Source: Prostheceraeus crozeri (lineage: Eukaryota; Platyhelminthes; Polycladida; Euryleptidae). From it: DNA of 64,000 nucleotides. Below, in pieces: positions 52,269 through 62,284 of the stretch. The DNA lies in the NCBI GenBank assembly GCA_907163375.1, contig CAJQUW010003215.1, positions 42,936 through 106,935 of the forward strand, written 5' to 3'. The position numbers and the translations under genes were made by a program. Every line of letters starts with the position of its first letter. Within the stretch, counting starts at the first letter, position 1. The notes under the pieces are model-generated. The model saw only the letters and a list, made by a program, of their open reading frames with translations, did no database searches and was not told the DNA's origin.

Positions 52269-52988
52269 TTAAGTTTTGTTTAATAAAGTTTTGTCTAATA
52301 AAGTTTTTAGCTCTTCTAAAAAAATTTTATCATTTTCTTCATTAAAAATTTTATCATCAATAAAAGTTTTACCATCACTAGAAATTTTACCATCCTTTTT
52401 ATTTTTATCATTAACTTTTTCTGTCTGTGATTGAAATGATATTTGATTTACTTCATTAGCTATTTGATCAAATTTTTCAATCTCATCTAACGTAATAACA
52501 TTATCATCACATACTCTTTGAAAGTAGTAGTGTAGTTTATCATAGACTTCTTTAATATGTAAATGCTTAGTTTTTAATGATTTTCGTTTCTTAGTTATTA
52601 AAGATTTATCTAACATTGTAACAAGTGAAGTTGCAAAAACACCCGTACCTGTTAAAGCTGTAGCAACTACTGGAATTACTAAAACACCAGAAGATATAAC
52701 AATTGTCAAAGCACCTAAACTTATTGTTAAGAATATGCCAATTCCTTGTGTTACATTCTTAACTTTGGTCCATCTCTTTCTTAACTTTTTATAATGCTCT
52801 AATCTTAATAATAATTGAGATTCCTTATCTTTCATATACCTAACTCTATCTTTGTGTTTTTCTTTATTCATTTTTTCAATGTTAATCTTTTCAATGTCCA
52901 TTAAAGTAGAACTACGTTCATATGATAACGAAGGATATATTCTTGAGGTTCCTTCCACTTTTGTTTCATCCACTTTTGTTTCTTCCAT
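52269..52988 (-). CDS. 239-aa membrane-type protein at the right TIR
   Basis: The ATG at 52988 (MEETKVDETKVEG) fits the element start context (CATTTAAAAATG) and matches the start of the left TIR copy; the 17 upstream codons are not used in that copy. Residues 1-75 are charged and probably coiled coil. Residues 78-125 hold two hydrophobic stretches (GIFLTISLGALTIVISSGVL and VIPVVATALTGTGVFATSLV). The rest is charged, lysine-rich and helical. It looks like a membrane or virion-associated protein. Its 5' part lies in the TIR, and the left end keeps a truncated copy. Family unknown. Confidence 0.65.
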   Translation of the reverse strand: MEETKVDETKVEGTSRIYPSLSYERSSTLMDIEKINIEKMNKEKHKDRVRYMKDKESQLLLRLEHYKKLRKRWTKVKNVTQGIGIFLTISLGALTIVISSGVLVIPVVATALTGTGVFATSLVTMLDKSLITKKRKSLKTKHLHIKEVYDKLHYYFQRVCDDNVITLDEIEKFDQIANEVNQISFQSQTEKVNDKNKKDGKISSDGKTFIDDKIFNEENDKIFLEELKTLLDKTLLNKT

Positions 52989-53307
52989 TTTTAAATGAAT
53001 ATTTTGAATAAATATTTTGAATAAATATTTTGAATACAATCTTCTGGTATATTGAGACTACGTGATATTTTGAGACAACTTAAATTTTCGTCTGCCTAAA
53101 TTTTCAAAATTCTTAGACCACGTGATATTTTGAGACAACTTAAATTTTCGCCCTTCGGCCACGTGAAATTTGAAATCTACCTAAATTTTTGAAATTTTGA
53201 TTTTTTTGAAAATTTTGAAAACCCCCGCAAAAGTGTGACATCCGGCGCAAGCGAAGCGAAGCAAAGCGAAGCGAAGCGTCGCGCCGGATGTCACACTATA
53301 AACTACT
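52770..53307 (-). repeat. Right TIR of the Polinton
   Basis: Reverse complement of 35628-36165, with the terminal hairpin mirrored at about 53232-53297. Followed by ATTGTC, the partner of the left ATTGTT. Confidence 0.92.
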
Positions 53308-53313
53308 ATTGTC
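53308..53313 (+). repeat. Right target-site duplication of the Polinton
   Basis: ATTGTC; differs from the left copy only in the last base. Confidence 0.65.
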
Positions 53314-53329
53314 TGTGCACGCAATGACT

Positions 53330-53830
53330 TTAAAATTCACTGTCTCCAACATGTGTGGATGGGCCGATAATTGTAACCGGCTCTGAGATGCGAGTAACAA
53401 GATATCTACATGCAGAAGTCTCCTTGATATAGACACATTCGCATTTTCCACAGGTGTACGAGTATGCACATTTTGATTTCAGCTCGGAGGGAACAATATC
53501 TATATTTCTGAAGAACATGCTGGTCTTCAACGTTTGGAAGACAGCTCGGATTTTTACATTTTTGAGTAACACTTTGTTTAATTAGTGAATTCATCTTTTC
53601 AGAATAGGCGCTTTCTCACAAACAAAAGGACATTGCCAATTGGTGATTATTATATTTTCAGGTTTCCGCTTTTCAACTCCAAACTTATTATCAACTTCCG
53701 CTTTAACTTTGTCCATGAGTATGTAACTAAGCGGAAATTGAGCTGATTATCAAGGAGATTTCATTATCCGTATTTCATGATCCGTATCTTCATGAAAAAG
53801 TCGCGACATTATTCGTGCTTTCTTGGCTGA
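53330..53830 (-). pseudogene. Penelope-like GIY-YIG fragment
   Basis: A minus-strand frame reads AVFQTLKTSMFFRNIDIVPS, then CAYSYTCGKCECVYIKETSA. This is the linker and GIY-YIG core of a Penelope-like endonuclease, with Lys in place of the Gly expected after YI. Upstream blocks in other frames (LVTYSWTKLKRKLII) suggest the end of the reverse transcriptase. A short dead fragment beside the Polinton. Confidence 0.6.
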
Positions 53831-54914
53831 AAGGTCAAGTTTTTAATTCAATTTTCAGCAGCATGATTTTATGATTCACTAAATTCATGTTTCATTTCTT
53901 GAATATGAATAGTGATGTGGAGCCATTTGCATCTTTCAAAGTTAAATTCTTCAAAAGTTAAAGTTAAATTGAAATCATTGTCTTTGATTCTGTCATTTTG
54001 GTCTGCCAGTTGCAGGTTGCCTGATATGATGACGCTTAAGAAAATACTCTTGAGGTTGAGCATGAAAGTATAAGAAGCCATCGAAATGCTAACGACGGAT
54101 AGCAGCAGAAATATATTGCACTGATTAGCAATTAGGCCCACAGATGAATTCTATCAACTTACTTGGCTATTTCAAATCTGTAAATACATGAAAGAATATT
54201 CCCAACTTACTTATACAACTTGTTGTGTTCCATTTAAACCCGTTGTATTCCGATGAAACTGCAACTGGAGCCTGTTGAGTCCCAGCTTCTTACATAGTTT
54301 GTGACTATAGCTAATTAAGACATGTGCTGGACGTCCTTTGTGAGTTGCAAAAGCAACAGTAAGATGAGCCTGGATGAATGCAATACACAACACGTTTTTA
54401 GCAGTTACGCTCGTGCAGATAACGATTTAATAGAGAAAAAATGAATGAAAATTCACGTCCTTGGGGTCAACAGGGTGGCGTATGTGTAAAACGGAATGAA
54501 ACTACACTAGGTGACTTGCCACGCTCTATTACGCGTAATTACACAAGACCCTAGCTGTGCGTGACATAGCTGCAACATTAGTCGGCAGTCCTGTTATATA
54601 GACTTTGCGTCTCATGTGTCTGCATGTATCAGAGGCTAAACAATGTGATAGGGCCTCAATTTGATGCTCAGGGAAGACAGAACATGCTTAGCGGTTCATC
54701 CGTGGTTCAAGCGGCAACGCAGACAACCGTAGACGACGCGCAAACTATAAATGCTTGCCCGCGCGCATTCATAAACATTCCCCATGTTTTAACAGTATCA
54801 GATCAAGTGATTTCTGACTGTTAGTGCAGCGCGCATGTACGCGGGTAGAGGCATAAACTGTCCTCAACCACGGATGTTTGCGGTGTTCCGTAATTACGCG
54901 TGGCAATGTCACCT
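53831..54914. other. Spacer with no recognised gene
   Basis: Only short overlapping frames. An inverted pair including ACGCGTAATTAC (54531) and GTAATTACGCGTGG (54890) encloses about 370 bp and may be a small MITE. Confidence 0.4.
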
Positions 54915-56171
54915 CACTGTAAATAGCTGGATACGAAAATTACATACAAACATATACCAAAATCACATACAATTTGAAACTAACATCTGATACAAGATTC
55001 TCGTATGTTTACAGAGATCTGGCATGTGTTTCATACGAAATCTCACTTACTTTCGTATGTGATTGGTATGCAGCGATACAAACTATTCTACCTGTGATTG
55101 GCTGTTTTACACTGAAATACGAGTTGCTAGTATGTTTTTTATACGAGACCCGATGCAAATTCATCCTCATTCGTATGCCTATGGTATGTATTTGGTATCT
55201 GCAGTTTTAAGTCACACAAAAAAATATATGTATTGCATACTACTGTCAATAACTTTTTTCAGTAATACCAGTCGCGAATATTTTTTGTTTGATAGAGTGA
55301 TATTTAATTAGATTAGATTTATTGTGAATTATATGCTCCACGAGATTGTCGTCGCTGATACTTGTCTTGCAACATTATCAATACGTTTAGTTAGCTCAAC
55401 TTTATGAGCCAAGTTGATAAACATCAGTTCATTCAAGCGATATCTTTCGTGCAATCATGTTGACTTATATATCTCAAACATAACTATTGATTGCGTTCAT
55501 GCATTATAATGTGTTTTTATTTCGCACAAATCCCTTCACAAAATTGCAACTTGTTGAAAGAAGAGTTTTTTTCTCCGAAAGCGCAGTTAACCATATGAAT
55601 TTGTAAGCGATAACCGTCGCATTTTTATAAACCTCGCTTGTTCTCTTGGATGAAATACAACAAGTGATGTGATATGAAGATGCAATCGCTCCTATCAGAG
55701 AACACATTTCCAGCATGATATTCCGGTTCTTTGCATTTTTAACAGTGCATTACAAAGTTCCAAAATTATGCTTAGTATAAAAATATGCTTAGTTCCAAAA
55801 TTACATAATGCATAATTGTTGATGGTTGAATACCTATTATTTATTCATGAAATGCCTTAGAGTTACGTTTATTAAAATCGAATTCAGTATTGAAAGAATG
55901 ACTCTTGAATGTCATTATCTCACTACTTACTAAACAGTAGTAACATGAGTGTGACCTTTATTGACAAAAGGCCTTAAAACAAGATACTTTGGACATGGTC
56001 TATGCTTTCTTTTGAGATTGTGCTGGTATGGCTTTAGTATGTAAAGCATACCACATTTGATATAACATACGAAAAGCATACAAATATATGCCAAGAGAAT
56101 ACAGAAATATACCAAAGAAATATTTTGGTATGTATCCTTTGTCTGTGATTGGTATTGAGCGATTTACAGTG
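54915..56171. mobile_element. 1,257-bp MITE with CACTGTAAAT ends
   Basis: The left end CACTGTAAATAGCTGGATAC and the right end (opposite strand) CACTGTAAATCGCTCAATAC are inverted. Both subterminal regions are full of CATACCAA/TTGGTATG-type motifs. An inverted relative, split by a Tc1 element, is at 18802-20427. No gene seen and no clear target duplication. Confidence 0.65.
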
Positions 56172-56944
56172 AGTGTATATTTCTCCGTGACATAACCATA
56201 AATAGCAGCTTAAACAAGAGCGGGAAGTCCCATTTCTATAGAGAGGATATTTTTTTGACATTCGCCTCACATTGAAAATGATTCGATGAAGCAGAAAACT
56301 TGCTGAAGTCAAATCCAATCTATTGAAGTATGCTGAAGATTTCAATTGTTCGCAATTCATTGAAATTCATCCTCATGCAAAGATGTTGCTTCTTATTGCT
56401 GATGCAAGTGGAATCATTCAAAATTAGTCGTCATTTCACTGGATTCACTATATGTAACGACCAACGTTTACATAGGAATCGGAGGAACACCTCATTTGAA
56501 CTCAGACACCGATTACCTTTCATACAACAAGATACAGTATTCGGGAAAAGGCTGTTGTTCGTGTCCTTATGTTGTACTTTACATGTGATGCATGTAAACC
56601 AAAAGTTTAAACGGACTCTTACTGGGCATCTTTTAGATGGAAGTGACTCAGATGATGGACCTTGTCATATTCTCTATCCTAGATTCTCTATATCTAAAAT
56701 TATTGCGCCGAAATTTGAAGCTTTTCATTGATATAAGGGCTATGTAATAAGCTATAGTCAACAGATTATTCTTCCCATGGATTCCAAAACAAGTCATCGA
56801 TGAGTCAGAAAGCACGCAGTCCACACGAAACAGTGCAGGCAAAAGAGATCTGGCATGCCAAAACAAAAATTTATGAGAACCTATGGGATGGAACTTAGAT
56901 TTGGTCGTCTTTTGATTCACTCTTTATGAAATTGGCTTTGACAA
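56172..56944. other. Spacer with no recognised gene
   Basis: An open 133-codon plus frame (56330-56731) has no recognisable domain and overlaps minus frames; not called. Confidence 0.4.
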
Positions 56945-57505
56945 GATGCTTGTTCATGTGATAGCCAGCCCATCAACAGACAGGAAGCTGCTTCAGTGGC
57001 AAAGAAGAAGATCCTATTTGGCATTCAATACATCGGAGAAGTATCTACCCGAGAGATGAGTCACATCAAGAAGACCATTGAGAGAGCCTACCCTCATCTC
57101 AATGCCGTGCCGTGGTATCGAACAAGGAAGTTGGCAGCCAACGCTCCTAAGGATCCAATCCATCCGGCTCAAAGACCCAAGGTAGTCTACTCTTACCGCT
57201 GCGCTTGCGGAGCAAGCTACGTGGGCAGGACAGAACGGACCCTTGACAAGCGTAAGGCCGAGCATATACCAAGATGGTGTGAGAACAACATGCCTCGACC
57301 AAGATCTAATCAGCCTCCTTCATCATCCATCACACAGCATCACTTGCAGTGCCTTCATCCAGGCTCAAGGGACAACGTCAGAGCCGTAAAGATCTGCAGA
57401 ACTGCGTTGGAGCTCCGCGTCAGCGAGGCGGTACTCATACGACTCTCTAAGCCACCGCTGTGTAGACGGAAAGAGTTCACTTTTACTTGTGCTCTGATTC
57501 TTTGA
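56945..57505 (+). pseudogene. Penelope-like element 3' fragment with GIY-YIG domain
   Basis: The frame open to 57505 reads QYIGEVSTREMSHIKKTIER, AVPWYRTRKLAANAPKD, then VVYSYRCACGASYVGRTERT with the conserved Arg in LDKRKAEHIPRW, and a late Glu in LRVSEAVLIRLSKPP. This is the RT-endonuclease junction plus a complete GIY-YIG module of a Penelope-like element. The reverse transcriptase core is missing upstream. It is the best-preserved of the endonuclease fragments here and is more GC-rich than the others, suggesting a different family. Confidence 0.75.
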
Positions 57506-58860
57506 CTTTTCCTCTCCAACTTATTTTGTAAATACGTCATTTTACTTATAGATTTGTTAGTGACATATCACACCTTTATCAGCATTTTTATATGCAGTAT
57601 CGTATTTAGCGTAGAACCTGATGTCTTGGTGTATGAGTTGTATTCGTGTCTGTGATATTCTTTGCTGGATTTGTCATTTCACTGTCGTTTCTGCCGTCAA
57701 CCCTTAAAGAGGCAGAGTGATATCAGGGCAACAAATATCTCTATGAACTTCCGTATTTTGAATCTGGTATACAAGATGCTTGTTCATCGAAATGTCAATA
57801 TCATCTACGCGCTCTCTCAACATCTAAACTCGAATGGAAGACAATGTAAAGGCTTCATTGATTCTCTCTTCCAGATGAGAATGGCAAAATGATTGGTTGA
57901 TGATGGAATGACATCAAATCGGTCGTATGATGTCTTCTTCTGTCAGCGTGATAGGTGTAAGTTTCTAGAATACTCTAATAGCATCATTTTATCCTTTCTT
58001 GCCTTGCTTCGGAGTTGAAGAAAGAAAAACCCAAAGACTTCTCCGAAAATTGGTGGTCCTGTCTTTCTTTTGATGGCTAGAGCAAAGGCTCTCTCTCTCT
58101 CTCTCGATGTTTTCTACGTGTTGATGGCTTCATATTTTCATGTAACACCTTGACTCGAATTGGATAAGGAATGTCAATGAGATTTGAAATTATTTCAACT
58201 CATTAAGAGGAACTGAAGATGCGAAAATACAGACGCTATGTGCAGCTGCTTTCAAACGTCACCGTGTCCTTTGTATCAGATGGATTTAGCAGGTGACCTG
58301 TTACTGTGGCACGCATGATCCTTTGACACCTGAGAGGGGGTTTCAGTGTACCCCTTTACAGATTCTTAGATTTCCTGCTCAAATTGATATCAAAACGTTT
58401 GGAAAGTTGATTTTTAGTAAACCAATAATGCCTATATGTAGCAGATCGATAAAATTGATACTTTGATTGTCGTTCAGCCGTCTTGGTAAACATGCACGGT
58501 AAAATGGTGTTTTTTATAAGTCAACAGAATTTTGCACAGTATCAGTTGCATTGGGAGGCGGTTTAAAGTCGCTTATGGCTACAACGAAGCCTCAGATAGT
58601 TAATTTTATTGAAATTGATTTATTCTGTGCTTCAGAACCCTCACATTTGTCCAATATTTTGAATTTTTCCATACCTATCGGAAAAAGGCCTCCCGGAGCC
58701 ACAATTGCCACACTTTCACTTTTAGATTCTCGAAACATCTGTGCAGCTCTCAAACTAATCAATTGCTGCGGTGAAAGTTTTTTCAGCAGTGTTTTTCTGA
58801 TGTCGAACTATAATGATAACTTTCATCTGGAAGATTGATTTGCGCCGAATTGTTCATCTA
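57506..58860. other. Spacer, including a CT microsatellite
   Basis: A (TC)n run near 58090. CCTGAGAGGGGGTTTCAGTG at 58330 belongs to a repeat also seen at 60296 and 60490. CACTGTAAACTGTAGAG at 58861 is a solitary copy of the MITE end seen at 9038. No gene supported. Confidence 0.45.
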
Positions 58861-58920
58861 CACTGTAAACTGTAGAGTCCAAAAGCTGTCGGATATTTTA
58901 CTACGGAACGAATCTACAAA

Positions 58921-59065
58921 ACGAGAATAACAGGATGTGCGAATTCTTTATTGAAAGCGTTTGGCTTTCCTATTGGATGATAAAAATAAACCAATGGGAA
59001 AGCCAAACGCTTTCCTAGTCCATGAGCACGAACAATAGAGCATTCATACATTTTGTTATTCTCGT
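58921..59065. repeat. Hairpin with perfect 24-bp core arms
   Basis: GAAAGCGTTTGGCTTTCC.. at 58953-58976 pairs with 58991-59014 with one mismatch. The outer arms continue to ACGAGAATAAC (58921) and GTTATTCTCGT (59065) less perfectly. Confidence 0.8.
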
Positions 59066-59111
59066 ATTGTGCATCGGCTTCGTAAGTAGCTTTGGTATCG
59101 TACAGTTTATA

Positions 59112-60114
59112 ATTCTGAATATGTGGAGAGGAGGATAGCTTTTTTGGTGGTAAGCTGAATATCAAAAAAGTTCAAATTCCAAAAGAGTGCGATGCATTTC
59201 CTGCAGCTACGCTGCCATGATCACGCAAAATGAAAACTTTGACACAAATCGGAGACAAATACAGTTCATGAGGCAGAGAAATCAATCAACTATTCATAGA
59301 AAGCATCAACAATTCGTTAACTGTATAAAATCAAGAAGTTAAGACATACTACTGAAATTAAAGAAATAAGTTAAAGTCAATGAACAGCAGATTATTCACA
59401 GAAAAGAAAAGCATAGAAATAAGCAAAATGATCAATACAAGTTACGTATCAGGCAGAACCCAACATCAAGATTGTCCAACCGAGACCTCCACTTTATTAC
59501 CACTTCCTTTGCACGACCACAAGGCTTCCTTTATAATTTGTGGACCAGAGAATGAAGGAGCACCGAAGGTCCTTAATGAATCTGGATGGATCATCCGAGA
59601 TGGTCAATCATGTGACGAACACCAACCATGACATGGATTTCAAGTCTGTCAGAATTTTAGACTAGGCGCGGAATTACAGAGAGCGACTTATAAAGGAAGC
59701 CTTGTGGTCGTGCAAAAGGAAATGGTAATAAAGTGAAGTTCTCGGTTCGACAATCTTGGTGTTCGGTTCTGCCTGATACGTAACTTGTCTTGATCATTTT
59801 GCTTATTTTCTATGCTTTTCTTTTCTGTGAATAATCTGCTGTTCATTGACTTTTACTTATTTCTTTATTTTCAGTAGTATGTCTTAACGTCTTGATTTTA
59901 TACAGTTAACGAATTGTTGATGCTTTCTATGAATAGTTGATTGATTTCTCTGTCTCATGAACTGTATTTGTCTTCGATTTGTGTCAAAGTTTTCATTATG
60001 CGTGATCATGGCTGCGTAGCTGCAGGAAATGCATCGCACTCTTTTGGAATTTGAACTTTTCTGATATTCAGCTTACCACCAAAAAAGCTATCCTCCTCTC
60101 CACATATTCAGAAT
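59112..60114. repeat. Large near-perfect palindrome, arms of about 425 bp
   Basis: 59112-59536 is the reverse complement of 59688-60114 with few mismatches. It starts ATTCTGAATATGTGGAGAGG and ends at the CTTCCTTTATAA / TTATAAAGGAAG inner boundary. The unique centre is 151 bp. No coding region is convincing in the arms. It could be a foldback element or a recent inverted duplication. Confidence 0.9.
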
Positions 60115-60292
60115 GATCAATAACGGAGGATTTTTTCATCGGACAGTTTATCATGTAGGCCAACCAGTCAAGCGGGATCATGAGCGAGAGCAAAATATTT
60201 GGATTTTGAGATTTCATGCATGATGTGGCATCATGGACATGCGCAAACTCATTTTTCATCTGATAGTGAGATTATTTTCACGTGAATTTCTA

Positions 60293-60492
60293 CACTCTCT
60301 GAGACCTGAGGGTGTCCATTGAACCCCCAGGCTTGTCTACCATACTTCTACTGATTCATATGAAATAAAACGTGATTTAAATGATTTACACGGGCATGAG
60401 CGGTTGATATAGCCTCAGTAGAAAAAGCAAAGCAAGATAGAAAATATGCCTCCGGGGTCCACTGGAACCCCCTCCAGGTCTCTGAGGGTTAA
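60293..60492. repeat. Small MITE-like inverted repeat
   Basis: GAGACCTGAGGGTGTCCATT near 60299 is inverted near 60490 (AGAGACCTGGAGGGGGTTCC on the opposite strand). A third, direct copy of the end lies near 58330. Confidence 0.45.
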
Positions 60493-60964
60493 TGTTTCTT
60501 CTTGCATCGCGACAATATGTCAGTGGGAAAATAAGTAGACAAACATCAACCTTTTGACCTGCGAAAATGTCACTACGAAAAATGTTGGGCTAATTGTAAT
60601 GTGCATCATGATAATAAAAATTGTAAACTATCCTGTCCGTTTCGACAGTGTATTCGCTCACCTACAACAGGAATTCGGTCTCCATACAAAATCTAGAGCG
60701 CCGTTATTGACGGGTCGGAGTTCATTCGAAAATTCAATGTCCGAATTGTTGTGTCATAAATTCATTAAATCTTAAATACCGACCGCTCTTGATATTAGAA
60801 AGCCCTGAATTGAGCAAGAACATAATTAAAATTTTGTGTGACAAAATAAAATCGACAAATTCATGCCATCATCTGGTAGAGACATCGGATGAAAGGGAAA
60901 TTAAGCAAATTTGAACGAAACGTTCATTGATCCAAGTGAACATATGCAGGGAGACTTACAATAT

Positions 60965-61580
60965 GCAGGTTAATGCTGACAATAAATAGCTTATAAAATG
61001 TAGGCCTAATACTAATGCACACCCTATTTTCCATCCAAAATACGATGTCAACGCGTCAATATCAACAATCTGCCACAATATCTACACAATATCAACAATT
61101 ATGCAGTAGTTTAAGCCGAGGCTTCAAGATATTATCATACACTGAAGTAGTAAGCACATTCCAAAAGGAAGGACAAATGTGCAGCCATGAGTCATCAGTA
61201 CTGAGTCATCATGCTGACTCAGGCCCCCTCCTGTCGGGAAGGTCTTCGCCAAGGATGTGGAGGAAACCGCCCATGATGGAGTGGAAAGCATGTCCAAGTG
61301 TTGGTTGGTTTAGGTGTGAAAGTGACTTGAAAAGTGCAGGTTTTGGACGTTTTGGGATGAGAAAGGCCATATTTCGGCATGAAGGAGAGTTCGGATGGAT
61401 AAACGGAGGGCAGATTCGGACTCTACGTGAAATTTTGGGTTAGGAAGGCTGTTTCCAGGTTAATGCTGACAATAAATAGCTTATAAAATGTAACACAAAT
61501 GCACACTCTACTTTCCATCCAAAATACGATGACAACGCGTCAATATCAACAATGCCACCATTATGCAGCTATTTTAAGCT
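60965..61580. repeat. Direct repeat, two copies about 490 bp apart
   Basis: The block from CAGGTTAATGCTGACAATAA through CCATCCAAAATACG and CAACGCGTCAATATCAAC occurs at about 60965-61080 and 61456-61550. The stretch between (61180-61440) is G-rich and has an open frame, but no known domain is visible. Confidence 0.65.
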
Positions 61581-62135
61581 TCAAGCTTATCATACACTGA
61601 TAAAAACAGTCGATTGGAAGTAATCAGATGAACGGAAAATCCAAGGACTTCTCTGTCTGGAATCAAACACATGCTTCTGCAAGAATGTTTTTGTAGTCAC
61701 TGTTGGAAGCCATTTGGCTGCCATTGTTCTACGAATCAATTATTTCCAAGTACTTGACGTCATTATAAATTTGAGCAGGTATTTGATCAACATATTGCAG
61801 ACATCTTGTAATTTTGTTTTCTAAATTCTTGACATGTGATCATTTAGGAGAACAGTCATAAAGAGTGAATGTTGCTCTTGTAACTCTTCTCCATAAGTTC
61901 ATCAGCAACTGGACTCATATTCAGACTTTAGAGTTACTGCATTATTTATTTTCTGAATGTCTTGACTATACATATTTTCAAGTTATTGGTAGGGAAGAGT
62001 CAAGATAAATATCGATGTTGATTATAACTTTATATTTTGGCAATTAATTTCAATCTCCTTTAGAAGATCATCGTCAGGCATAGAAGGAAATATTTACATG
62101 CACAAAATTCAGATTACATAAAAGGCAATAAGATA
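61581..62135. other. Spacer with no recognised gene
   Basis: AT-rich, no supported coding region. It ends in TA immediately before a transposon. Confidence 0.5.
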
Positions 62136-62284
62136 CAGGTTTTTCCAGTCAGGTTCATAGCTATCTCAATCAATTTCGTTCTAATGCGTAAGTTAATTGC
62201 AATCAAGTTAACGTTATGCAATCTACTTTCAATCAAATTCGTTGTAGTTCATTCTTGTTCATAGATATGAATGAAGTTCATACA

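Larger units (their letters stand above)
35628..53307. mobile_element. Complete adintovirus-type Polinton/Maverick, 17,680 bp
   Basis: Inverted repeats of 538 bp, terminal AG...CT, and a 6-bp flanking duplication bound a gene set diagnostic of Polintons: protein-primed DNA polymerase B, retroviral-type integrase, adenain-like protease, FtsK/HerA-type ATPase, double-jelly-roll capsid and penton-like proteins. A PLA2 domain and pX-like and pVI-like small proteins suggest the animal adintovirus branch. All these frames are open, and the two TIRs showed one mismatch by eye, so the insertion looks recent. The element is much more AT-rich than its flanks except for small GC-rich palindromes. Whether it still produces particles cannot be told from sequence. 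Confidence 0.93.

Noticed and set aside
56330-56731. 133-codon plus-strand frame
   Set aside because: No domain, low-quality start, overlapping minus-strand frames of similar length.
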